A stretch of DNA of 64,000 nucleotides. Source: Balanoglossus misakiensis (taxonomy: Eukaryota; Hemichordata). Where the stretch lies: assembly GCA_040954595.2 (NCBI GenBank), contig CM082595.2, forward strand, positions 5,332,001 to 5,396,000, written 5' to 3'. This document shows positions 48,901-61,035 of this stretch, piece by piece; position 1 is the stretch's first letter; each line of letters opens with the position of its first letter. The position numbers were made by a program, and so were the translations under genes. The notes under the pieces are model-generated. The model searched no databases, was not told the origin of the DNA, and was given only the letters and a program-made list of their open reading frames with translations.

Positions 48901-51900
48901 GACATTTCTGGACGATTTTCATGAGCTATAACCCATGGTTTTTGTCGAAAAACCACCAAATTTCGAAATTTCGCGAAGTCGAAAAATTGACATTTCTGGA
49001 CGATTTTCATGAGCTATAACCCATGGTTTTTGTCGAAAAACCACCAAATTTCGAAATTTCGCGAAGTCGAAAAATTGACATTTCTGGACGATTTTCATGA
49101 GCTATAACCCATGGTTTTTGTCGAAAAATCACCAAATTTCGAAATTTCGCGAAGTCGAAAAATTGACATTTCTGGACGATTTTCATGAGCTATAACCCAT
49201 GGTTTTTGTCGAAAACCACGAAATTTCGAAATTTCGCGAAGTCGAAAAATTGACATTTCTGGACGATTTTCATGAGCTATAACCCATGGTTTTTGTCGAA
49301 AAACCACCAAATTTCGAAATTTCGCGAAGTCGAAAAATTGACATTTCTGGACGATTTTCATGAGCTATAACCCATGGTTTTTGTCGAAAAATCACCAAAT
49401 TTCGAAATTTCGCTAAGTCGAAAAATTGACATTTCTGGACGATTTTCATGAGCTATAACCCATGGTTTTTGTCAAAAAATCACCAAATTTCGAAATTTCG
49501 CGAAGTCGAAAAATTGACATTTCTGGACGATTTTCATGAGCTATAACCCATGGTTTTTGTCTAAAAACCACCCATTTCGAAATTTCGCGAAGTCGAAAAA
49601 TTGATATTTCTGGACGATTTTCATGAGCTATAACCCATGGTTTTTGTCGAAAAACCACCAAATTTCGAAATTTCGCGAAGTCGAAAAATTGACATTTCCG
49701 GACGATTTTCATGAGCTATAACCCATGGTTTTTGTCGAAAAACCACCAAATTTCGAAATTTCGCGAAGTCGAAAAATTGACATTTCCGGACGATTTTCAT
49801 GAGCTATAACCCATGGTTTTTGTCGAAAAACCACCAAATTTCGAAATTTCGCGAAGTCGAAAAATTGACATTTCTGGACGATTTTCATGAGCTATAACCC
49901 ATGGTTTTTGTCGAAAAACCACCAAATTTCGAAATTTCGCGAAGTCGAAAAATTGACATTTCTGGACGATTTTCATGAGCTATAACCCATGGTTTTTGTC
50001 GAAAAATCACCAAATTTCGAAATTTCGCGAAGTCGAAAAATTGACATTTCTGGACGATTTTCATGAGCTATAACCCATGGTTTTTGTCGAAAAACCACCA
50101 AATTTCGAAATTTCGCGAAGTCGAAAAATTGACATTTCTGGACGATTTTCATGAGCTATAACCCATGGTTTTTGTCGAAAAACCACCAAATTTCGAAATT
50201 TCGCGAAGTCGAAAAATTGACATTTCTGGACGATTTTCATGAGCTATAACCCATGGTTTTTGTAGAAAAACCACCAAATTTCGAAATTTCGCGAAGTCGA
50301 AAAATTGACATTTCTGGACGATTTTCATGAGCTATAACCCATGGTTTTTGTCGAAAAACCACCAAATTTCGAAATTTCGCAAAGTCGAAAAATTGACATT
50401 TCTGGACGATTTTCATGAGCTATAACCCATGGTTTTTGTCGAAAAACCACCAATTTTCGAAATTTCGCGAAGTCGAAAAATTGACATTTCCGGACGATTT
50501 TCATGAGCTATAACCCATGGTTTTTGTCGAAAAACCACCAAATTTCGAAATTTCGCAAAGTCGAAAAATTGACATTTCCGGACGATTTTCATGAGCTATA
50601 ACCCATGGTTTTTGTCGAAAAACCACCAAATTTCGAAATTTCGCAAAGTCGAAAAATTGACATTTCTGGACGATTTTCATGAGCTATAACCCATGGTTTT
50701 TGTCGAAAAATCACCAAATTTCGAAATTTCGCGAAGTCGAAAAATTGACATTTCCGGACGATTTTCATGAGCTATAACCCATGGTTTTTGTCGAAAAACC
50801 ACCAAATTTCGAAATTTCGCGAAGTCGAAAAATTGACATTTCCGGACGATTTTCATGAGCTATAACCCATGGTTTTTGTCGAAAAACCACCAAATTTCGA
50901 AATTTCGCAAAGTCGAAAAATTGACATTTCTGGACGATTTTCATGAGCTATAACCCATGGTTTTTGTCGAAAAACCACCAAATTTCGAAATTTCGCGAAG
51001 TCGAAAAATTGACATTTCTGGACGATTTTCATGAGCTATAACCCATGGTTTTTGTCGAAAAACCACCAAATTTCGAAATTTCGCGAAGTCGAAAAATTGA
51101 CATTTCCGGACGATTTTCATGAGCTATAACCCATGGTTTTTGTCGAAAAACCACCAAATTTCGAAATTTCGCAAAGTCGAAAAATTGACATTTCTGGACG
51201 ATTTTCATGAGCTATAACCCATGGTTTTTGTCGAAAAACCACCAAATTTCGAAATTTCGCGAAGTCGAAAAATTGACATTTCCGGACGATTTTCATGAGC
51301 TATAACCCATGGTTTTTGTCGAAAAACCACCAAATTTCGAAATTTCGCGAAGTCGAAAAATTGACATTTCTGGACGATTTTCATGAGCTATAACCCATGG
51401 TTTTTGTCGAAAAACCACCAAATTTCGAAATTTCGCGAAGTCGAAAAATTGACATTTCTGGACGATTTTCATGAGCTATAACCCATGGTTTTTGTCGAAA
51501 AACCACCAAATTTCGAAATTTCGCGAAGTCGAAAAATTGACATTTCTGGATGATTTTCATGAGCTATAACCCATGGTTTTTGTCAAAAAATCACCAAATT
51601 TCGAAATTTCGCGAAGTCGAAAAATTGACATTTCTGGACGATTTTCATGAGCTATAACCCATGGTTTTTGTCTAAAAACCACCCATTTCGAAATTTCGCG
51701 AAGTCGAAAAATTGATATTTCTGGACGATTTTCATGAGCTATAACCCATGGTTTTTGTCGAAAAACCACCAAATTTCGAAATTTCGCGAAGTCGAAAAAT
51801 TGACATTTCTGGACGATTTTCATGAGCTATAACCCATGGTTTTTGTCGAAAAACCACCAAATTTCGAAATTTCGCGAAGTCGAAAAATTGACATTTCTGG

Positions 51901-53058
51901 ACGATTTTCATGAGCTATAACCCATGGTTTTTGTCGAAAAACCACCAAATTTCGAAATTTCGCGAAGTCGAAAAATTGACATTTCTGGACGATTTTCATG
52001 AGCTATAACCCATGGTTTTTGTCGAAAAACCACCAAATTTCGAAATTTCGCGAAGTCGAAAAATTGACATTTCTGGACGATTTTCATGAGCTATAACCCA
52101 TGGTTTTTGTCGAAAAATCACCAATTTTCGAAATTTCGCGAAGTCGAAAAATTGACATTTCTGGACGATTTTCATGAGCTATAACCCATGGTTTTTGTCG
52201 AAAAATCACCAATTTTCGAAATTTCGCGAAGTCGAAAAATTGACATTTCTGGACGATTTTAATGAGCTATAACCCATGGTTTTTGTCGAAAAATCACCAA
52301 ATTTCGAAATTTCGCGAAGTCGAAAAATTGACATTTCTGGACGATTTTCATGAGCTATAACCCATGGTTTTTGTCGAAAAACCACCAATTTCCGAAATTT
52401 CGCGAAGTCGAAAAATTGACATTTCTGGACGATTTTCATGAGCTATAACCCATGGTTTTTGTCGAAAAACCACCAAATTTCGAAATTTCGCGAAGTCGAA
52501 AAATTGACATTTCTGGACGATTTTCATGAGCTATAACCCATGGTTTTTGTCGAAAAACCACCAAATTTCGAAATTTCGCGAAGTCGAAAAATTGACATTT
52601 CTGGACGATTTTCATGAGCTATAACCCATGGTTTTTGTCGAAAAACCACCAAATTTCGAAATTTCGCGAAGTCGAAAAATTGACATTTCTGGACGATTTT
52701 CATGAGCTATAACCCATGGTTTTTGTCGAAAAATCAACAAATTTCGAAATTTCGCGAAGTCGAAAAATTGACATTTCTGGACGATTTTCATGAGCTATAA
52801 CCCATGGTTTTTGTCGAAAAACCACCAAATTTCGAAATTTCGCGAAGTCGAAAAATTGACATTTCTGGACGATTTTCATGAGCTATAACCCATGGTTTTT
52901 GTCGAAAAACCACAAAATTTCGAAATTTCGCGAAGTCGAAAAAATGACATTTCTGGACGATTTTCATGAGCTATAACCCATGGTTTTTGTCGAAAAATCA
53001 CCAAATTTCGAAATTTCGCGAAGTCGAAAAATTGACATTTCTGGACGATTTTCATGAG
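45961..53058 (+). repeat. Satellite array, type B units in plus orientation (left arm)
   Basis: About 81 tandem 88-bp units, very similar, containing CATGAGCTATAACCCATGG, GTCGAAAAACCACC, AAATTTCGAAATTTCGCGAA and TTGACATTTCTGGACG. Two segments about 2111 bases apart (49446 and 51557) share the same set of rare variants, so a 24-unit block was duplicated. Frames of 77-114 codons across it are by-products of the unit. Confidence 0.97.
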
Positions 53059-53059
53059 T
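53058..53059. other. Inversion junction at the centre of the satellite palindrome
   Basis: The left arm stops inside a unit at ...TTTTCATGAG and the right arm begins at a different unit position, TCAATTTTTCGACTTC..., with no spacer and at most one or two shared bases. From here to 60.29 kb every unit reads in the opposite orientation. Confidence 0.9.
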
Positions 53060-56000
53060 CAATTTTTCGACTTCGCGAAATTTCGAAATTTGGTGGTTTT
53101 TCGACAAAAACCATGGGTTATAGCTCATGAAAATCGTCCAGAAATGTCAATTTTTCGACTTCGCGAAATTTCGAAATTTGTTGATTTTTCGACAAAAACC
53201 ATGGGTTATAGCTCATGAAAATCGTCCAGAAATGTCAATTTTTCGACTTCGCGAAATTTCGAAATTTGGTGGTTTTTCGACAAAAACCATGGGTTATAGC
53301 TCATGAAAATCGTCCAGAAATGTCAATTTTTCGACTTCGCGAAATTTCGAAATTTGGTGATTTTTCGACAAAAACCATGGGTTATAGCTCATGAAAATCG
53401 TCCAGAAATGTCAATTTTTCGACTTCGCGAAATTTCGAAATTTGGTGGTTTTTCGACAAAAACCATGGGTTATAGCTCATGAAAATCGTCCAGAAATGTC
53501 AATTTTTCGACTTCGCGAAATTTCGAAATTTGGTGGTTTTTCGACAAAAACCATGGGTTATAGCTCATGAAAATCGTCCAGAAATGTCAATTTTTCGACT
53601 TCGCGAAATTTCGAAATTTGGTGGTTTTTCGACAAAAACCATGGGTTATAGCTCATGAAAATCGTCCAGAAATGTCAATTTTTCGACTTCGCGAAATTTC
53701 GAAATTTGGTGGTTTTTCGCCAAAAACCATGGGTTATAGCTCATGAAAATCGTCCAGAAATGTCAATTTTTCGACTTCGCGAAATTTCGAAATTTGGTGG
53801 TTTTTCGACAAAAACCATGGGTTATAGCTCATGAAAATCGTCCAGAAATGTCAATTTTTCGACTTCGCGAAATTTCGAAATTTGGTGGTTTTTCGACAAA
53901 AACCATGGGTTATAGCTCATGAAAATCGTCCAGAAATGTCAATTTTTCGACTTCGCGAAATTTCGAAATTTGGTGGTTTTTCGACAAAAACCATGGGTTA
54001 TAGCTCATGAAAATCGTCCAGAAATGTCAATTTTTCGACTTCGCGAAATTTCGAAATTTGGTGATTTTTCGACAAAAACCATGGGTTATAGCTCATGAAA
54101 ATCGTCCAGAAATGTCAATTTTTCGACTTCGCGAAATTTCGAAATTTGGTGGTTTTTCGACAAAAACCATGGGTTATAGCTCATGAAAATCGTCCAGAAA
54201 TGTCAATTTTTCGACTTCGCGAAATTTCGAAATTTGGTGGTTTTTCGACAAAAACCATGGGTTATAGCTCATGAAAATCGTCCAGAGATGTCAATTTTTC
54301 GACTTCGCGAAATTTCGAAATTTGGTGGTTTTTCGCCAAAAACCATGGGTTATAGCTCATGAAAATCGTCCAGAAATGTCAATTTTTCGACTTCGCGAAA
54401 TTTCGAAATTTGGTGATTTTTCGACAAAAACCATGGGTTATAGCTCATGAAAATCGTCCAGAAATGTCAATTTTTCGACTTCGCGAAATTTCGAAATTTG
54501 GTGGTTTTTCGACAAAAACCATGGGTTATAGCTCATTAAAATCGTCCAGAAATGTCAATTTTTCGACTTCGCGAAATTTCGAAATTTGGTGGTTTTTCGA
54601 CAAAAACCATGGGTTATAGCTCATGAAAATCGTCCAGAAATGTCAATTTTTCGACTTCGTAAAATTTCGAAATTTGGTGATTTTTCGACAAAAACCATGG
54701 GTTATAGCTCATGAAAATCGTCCAGAAATGTCAATTTTTCGACTTCGGGAAATTTCGAAATTTGGTGATTTTTCGACAAAAACCATGGGTTATAGCTCAT
54801 GAAAATCGTCCAGAAATGTCAATTTTTCGACTTCGTAAAATTTCGAAATTTGGTGATTTTTCGACAAAAACCATGGGTTATAGCTCATGAAAATCGTCCA
54901 GAAATGTCAATTTTTCGACTTCGCGAAATTTCGAATTTGGTGATTTTTCGACAAAAACCATGGGTGATAGCTCATGAAAATCGTCCAGAAATGTCAATTT
55001 TTCGACTTCGCGAAATTTCGAAATTTGGTGGTTTTTCGACAAAAACCATGGGTTATAGCTCATGAAAATCGTCCAGAAATGTCAATTTTTCGACTTCGCG
55101 TAATTTCGAAATTTGGTGATTTTTCGACAAAAACCATGGGTTATAGCTCATGAAAATCGTCCAGAAATGTCAATTTTTCGACTTCGCGAAATTTCGAAAT
55201 TTGGTGGTTTTTCGACAAAAACCATGGGTTATAGCTCATGAAAATCGTCCAGAAATGTCAATTTTTCGACTTCGCGAAATTTCGAAATTTGGTGATTTTT
55301 CGACAAAAACCATGGGTTATAGCTCATGAAAATCGTCCAGAAATGTCAATTTTTCGACTTCGCGAAATTTCGAAATTTGGTGATTTTTCGACAAAAACCA
55401 TGGGTTATAGCTCATGAAAATCGTCCAGAAATGTCAATTTTTCGACTTCGCGAAATTTCGAAATTTGGTGATTTTTCGACAAAAACCATGGGTTATAGCT
55501 CATGAAAATCGTCCAGAAATGTCAATTTTTCGACTTCGCGAAATTTCGAAATTTGGTGGTTTTTCGACAAAAACCATGGGTTATAGCTCATGAAAATCGT
55601 CCAGAAATGTCAATTTTTCGACTTCGCGAAATTTCGAAATTTGGTGGTTTTTCGACAAAAACCATGGGTTATAGCTCATGAAAATCGTCCAGAGATGTCA
55701 ATTTTTCGACTTCGCGAAATTTCGAAATTTGGTGGTTTTTCGCCAAAAACCATGGGTTATAGCTCATGAAAATCGTCCAGAAATGTCAATTTTTCGACTT
55801 CGCGAAATTTCGAAATTTGGTGATTTTTCGACAAAAACCATGGGTTATAGCTCATGAAAATCGTCCAGAAATGTCAATTTTTCGACTTCGCGAAATTTCG
55901 AAATTTGGTGATTTTTTGACAAAAACCATGGGTTATAGCTCATTAAAATCGTCCAGAAATGTCAATTTTTCGACTTCGCGAAATTTCGAAATTTGGTGGT

Positions 56001-59000
56001 TTTTCGACAAAAACCATGGGTTATAGCTCATGAAAATCGTCCAGAAATGTCAATTTTTCGACTTCGGGAAATTTCGAAATTTGGTGATTTTTCGACAAAA
56101 ACCATGGGTTATAGCTCATGAAAATCGTCCAGAAATGTCAATTTTTCGACTTCGTAAAATTTCGAAATTTGGTGATTTTTCGACAAAAACCATGGGTTAT
56201 AGCTCATGAAAATCGTCCAGAAATGTCAATTTTTCGACTTCGCGAAATTTCGAATTTGGTGATTTTTCGACAAAAACCATGGGTGATAGCTCATGAAAAT
56301 CGTTCAGAAATGTCAATTTTTCGACTTCGCGAAATTTCGAAATTTGGTGGTTTTTCGACAAAAACCATGGGTTATAGCTCATGAAAATCGTCCAGAAATG
56401 TCAATTTTTCGACTTCGCGAAATTTCGAAATTTGGTGATTTTTCGACAAAAACCATGGGTTATAGCTCATGAAAATCGTCCAGAAATGTCAATTTTTCGA
56501 CTTCGTAAAATTTCGAAATTTGGTGATTTTTCGACAAAAACCATGGGTTATAGCTCATGAAAATCGTCCAGAAATGTCAATTTTTCGACTTCGCGAAATT
56601 TCGAATTTGGTGATTTTTCGACAAAAACCATGGGTGATAGCTCATGAAAATCGTCCAGAAATGTCAATTTTTCGACTTCGCGAAATTTCGAAATTTGGTG
56701 GTTTTTCGACAAAAACCATGGGTTATAGCTCATGAAAATCGTCCAGAAATGTCAATTTTTCGACTTCGCGTAATTTCGAAATTTGGTGATTTTTCGACAA
56801 AAACCATGGGTTATAGCTCATGAAAATCGTCCAGAAATGTCAATTTTTCGACTTCGCGAAATTTCGAAATTTGGTGGTTTTTCGACAAAAACCATGGGTT
56901 ATAGCTCATGAAAATCGTCCAGAAATGTCAATTTTTCGACTTCGCGAAATTTCGAAATTTGGTGATTTTTCGACAAAAACCATGGGTTATAGCTCATGAA
57001 AATCGTCCAGAAATGTCAATTTTTCGACTTCGCGAAATTTCGAAATTTGGTGATTTTTCGACAAAAACCATGGGTTATAGCTCATGAAAATCGTCCAGAA
57101 ATGTCAATTTTTCGACTTCGCGAAATTTCGAAATTTGGTGATTTTTCGACAAAAACCATGGGTTATAGCTCATGAAAATCGTCCAGAAATGTCAATTTTT
57201 CGACTTCGCGAAATTTCGAAATTTGGTGGTTTTTCGACAAAAACCATGGGTTATAGCTCATGAAAATCGTCCAGAAATGTCAATTTTTCGACTTCGCGAA
57301 ATTTCGAAATTTGGTGGTTTTTCGACAAAAACCATGGGTTATAGCTCATGAAAATCGTCCAGAGATGTCAATTTTTCGACTTCGCGAAATTTCGAAATTT
57401 GGTGGTTTTTCGCCAAAAACCATGGGTTATAGCTCATGAAAATCGTCCAGAAATGTCAATTTTTCGACTTCGCGAAATTTCGAAATTTGGTGATTTTTCG
57501 ACAAAAACCATGGGTTATAGCTCATGAAAATCGTCCAGAAATGTCAATTTTTCGACTTCGCGAAATTTCGAAATTTGGTGATTTTTTGACAAAAACCATG
57601 GGTTATAGCTCATTAAAATCGTCCAGAAATGTCAATTTTTCGACTTCGCGAAATTTCGAAATTTGGTGGTTTTTCGACAAAAACCATGGGTTATAGCTCA
57701 TGAAAATCGTCCAGAAATGTCAATTTTTCGACTTCGGGAAATTTCGAAATTTGGTGATTTTTCGACAAAAACCATGGGTTATAGCTCATGAAAATCGTCC
57801 AGAAATGTCAATTTTTCGACTTCGTAAAATTTCGAAATTTGGTGATTTTTCGACAAAAACCATGGGTTATAGCTCATGAAAATCGTCCAGAAATGTCAAT
57901 TTTTCGACTTCGCGAAATTTCGAATTTGGTGATTTTTCGACAAAAACCATGGGTGATAGCTCATGAAAATCGTTCAGAAATGTCAATTTTTCGACTTCGC
58001 GAAATTTCGAAATTTGGTGGTTTTTCGACAAAAACCATGGGTTATAGCTCATGAAAATCGTCCAGAAATGTCAATTTTTCGACTTCGCGAAATTTCGAAA
58101 TTTGGTGATTTTTCGACAAAAACCATGGGTTATAGCTCATGAAAATCGTCCAGAAATGTCAATTTTTCGACTTCGTAAAATTTCGAAATTTGGTGATTTT
58201 TCGACAAAAACCATGGGTTATAGCTCATGAAAATCGTCCAGAAATGTCAATTTTTCGACTTCGCGAAATTACGAAATTTGGTGATTTTTTGACAAAAACC
58301 ATGGGTTATAGCTCATGAAAATCGTCCAGAAATGTCAATTTTTCGACTTCGCGAAATTTCGAAATTTGGTGATTTTTCGACAAAAACCATGGGTTATAGC
58401 TCATGAAAATCGTCCAGAAATGTCAATTTTTCGACTTCGCGAAATTTCGAAATTTGGTGATTTTTCGACAAAAACCATGGGTTATAGCTCATGAAAATCG
58501 TCCAGAAATGTCAATTTTTAGACTTCGTAAAATTTCGAAATTTGGTGATTTTTCGACAAAAACCATGGGTTATAGCTCATGAAAATCGTCCAGAAATGTC
58601 ATTTTTCGACTTCGCGAAATTACGAAATTTGGTGATTTTTTGACAAAAACCATGGGTTATAGCTCATGAAAATCTTCCAGAAATGTCAATTTTTCGACTT
58701 CGCGAAATTTCGAAATTTGGTGATTTTTCGACAAAAACCATGGGTTATAGCTCATGAAAATCGTCCAGAAATGTCAATTTTTCGACTTCGCGAAATTTCG
58801 AAATTTGGTGATTTTTCGACAAAAACCATGGGTTATAGCTCATGAAAATCGTCCAGAAATGTCAATTTTTCGACTTCGCGAAATTTCGAAATTTGGTGAT
58901 TTTTCGACAAAAACCATGGGTTATAGCTCATGAAAATCGTCCAGAAATGTCAATTTTTCGACTTCGCGAAATTTCGAAATTTGGTGATTTTTCGACAAAA

Positions 59001-59278
59001 ACCATGGGTTATAGCTCATGAAAATCGTCCAGAAATGTCAATTTTTCGACTTCGCGAAATTTCGAAATTTGGTGATTTTTTGACAAAAACCATGGGTTAT
59101 AGCTCATGAAAATCGTCCAGAAATGTCAATTTTTCGACTTCGCGAAATTTCGAAATTTGGTGATTTTTCGACAAAAACCATGGGTTATAGCTCATGAAAA
59201 TCGTCCAGAAATGTCAATTTTTCGACTTCGTAAAATTTCGAAATTTGGTGATTTTTCGACAAAAACCATGGGTTATAG
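53059..59278 (-). repeat. Satellite array, type B units in minus orientation (right arm)
   Basis: About 71 units, reverse complements of the left-arm B type. Blocks carrying the same rare variants (CCAGAGATG, TTCGTAAAATT, a one-base-short GAATTTGGTG, and GGGTGATAGC) recur 1407, 1319 and 1670 bases apart, the mark of higher-order repeats of 15-19 units. Confidence 0.97.
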
Positions 59279-59990
59279 CCCATGAAAATCACCCAGAAAT
59301 GACAATTTTTCGACTTTGCGGATTTTCGAAGTTTGGTCATTTTTTGAGAAAAACCATGGGTTATAGCCCATGAAAATCACCCAGAAATGACAATTTTTCG
59401 ACTTTGCGGATTTTCGAAGTTTGGTCATTTTTTGAGAAAAACCATGGGTTATAGCCCATGAAAATCACCCAGAAATGACAATTTTTCGACTTTGCGGATT
59501 TTCGAAATTTGGTCATTTTTTGAGAAAAACCATGGGTTATAGCCCATGAAAATCACCCAGAAATGACCATTTTTCGAATTTGCGGATTTTCGAAATTTGG
59601 TCATTTTTTGAGAAAAACCATGGGTTATAGCCCATGAAAATCACCCAGAAATGACCATTTTTCGACTTTGCGGATTTTCGAAATTTGGTCATTTTTTGAG
59701 AAAAACCATGGGTTATAGCCCATGAAAATCACCCAGAAATGACCATTTTTCGACTTTGCGGATTTTCGAAATTTGGTCATTTTTTGAGAAAAACCATGGG
59801 TTATAGCCCATGAAAATCACCCAGAAATGACCATTTTTCGACTTTGCGGATTTTCGAAATTTGGTCATTTTTTGAGAAAAACCATGGGTTATAGCCCATG
59901 AAAATCACCCATAAATGACCATTTTTCGACTTTGCGGATTTTCGAAATTTGGTCATTTTTTGATAAAAACCATGGGTTATAGCCCATAGC
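59279..59990 (-). repeat. Satellite array, type A units in minus orientation
   Basis: Eight units carrying the A-type words in reverse complement (ATAGCCCATGAAAATCACCC, TTTGCGGATTTTCG, GGTCATTTTTTGAG). This mirrors the A zone at the outer end of the left arm. Confidence 0.95.
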
Positions 59991-60290
59991 TCATGAAAAT
60001 TATCCAGAAATGACAATTTTTCGACTTTGCGAAATCTCGAAATTTCTTCATGTTTTGAAAAAATCATGGGTTATAGCTTATGAAAATCATCCAAAAATGA
60101 CAATTTTTCGACTTTGCGAATTTTCAAAATTTCTTTCTGCATGGGTTACATTTCATGAACGCTCAAATAATGACAAATTCTCGACTTTGAAAATTTTGCT
60201 CATTTTGGCATTTTCATGTCATATGCATGGGTTACAGTTCATGAACGCTTAAAAATGACAAATTCTCGAGTTTGAAAATTGTGAAAATTG
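59991..60290 (-). repeat. Diverged units at the right edge (type C and decayed)
   Basis: One or two C-type units (GCTCATGAAAATTATCC, TTTGCGAAATCTCG) are followed by decayed units with GCATGGGTTACA and TTCATGAACGCT. The order mirrors the left edge. Confidence 0.8.
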
Positions 60291-60607
60291 GAGACTGCCA
60301 GCAACAGTTACAGCTGCATTGAGGAAAACGGAAAATTTCGTCCTAAGCTTGGTTGCCGGATACCCATCTGGTCTTTGCATCTGCTAAAACAAGCAATGTA
60401 AACACGAATGTGAATAACATACATAAACATGAAACAAAGCATGATCACCACTGTACGCCAATTGTTCATTCGCATTTGTCAACTTGATTAAATTCTACAG
60501 CAGCAACAACGTCTGAGATCTGCCCACGTAAGCTCCTGGACATTGTGAACAAACACACCCTTATCCACACTCCTACCATGTATTTTCTCTGTCATTGCTT
60601 CAATTTT
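60291..60607. other. Unique spacer right of the array
   Basis: No repeat unit or exon recognised. Confidence 0.6.
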
Positions 60608-61010
60608 CTTTCCCATATAACCCATGAAAAATGTCCCAAAATGACAAAATTACCATAGTTAGCAAAGACAAGAATTTGCCATTTTTGACGATTTTCATGA
60701 GTTATAACCCATGAAAAATCACCAAAGTTGGCAAAGTCAAGAATTTGCCAGTTTTGACGATTTTCATGATCTATAACCCATGAAAAATGTCCCAAAACAA
60801 CAAAATTACCAAAGTTGGCAAAGTCAAGAAGTGCCATTTGTGACGATTTTCATGAGCTATAATCCATAAAAAATGTCCCGAAATGACAAAATTACCATAG
60901 TTGGCAAAGACAAGAATTTGCCATTTTTCACGATTTTCATTAGCTATAATCCATGAAAAATGTCCCGAAATGACAAAATTACCATAGTTTGCAAAGTCAG
61001 AAATTTACCT
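60608..61010 (+). repeat. Diverged type D satellite units (right edge)
   Basis: Five units of about 80-90 bases in plus orientation (TATAACCCATGAAAAATGTC, AAATGACAAAATTACC, GGCAAAGTCAAGAA, TTTGACGATTTTCATGA). They match the lone D unit at 43.4 kb rather than the adjacent array. Confidence 0.85.
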
Positions 61011-61035
61011 TGAAAATGAGAGTGTTGCCCTTCAG

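Noticed and set aside
46297-58060. Many 77-114 codon frames (starting MKIVQKCQFFDF or similar) in the satellite, on both strands.
   Set aside because: The 88-bp unit lacks stops in some frames, and since 88 is one more than a multiple of three, frames rotate every unit. The frames repeat with the array and have no start context, splice signals or family similarity.
43770-60290. CRISPR array.
   Set aside because: Units are contiguous with no unique spacers, the genome is eukaryotic, and there are no cas genes.
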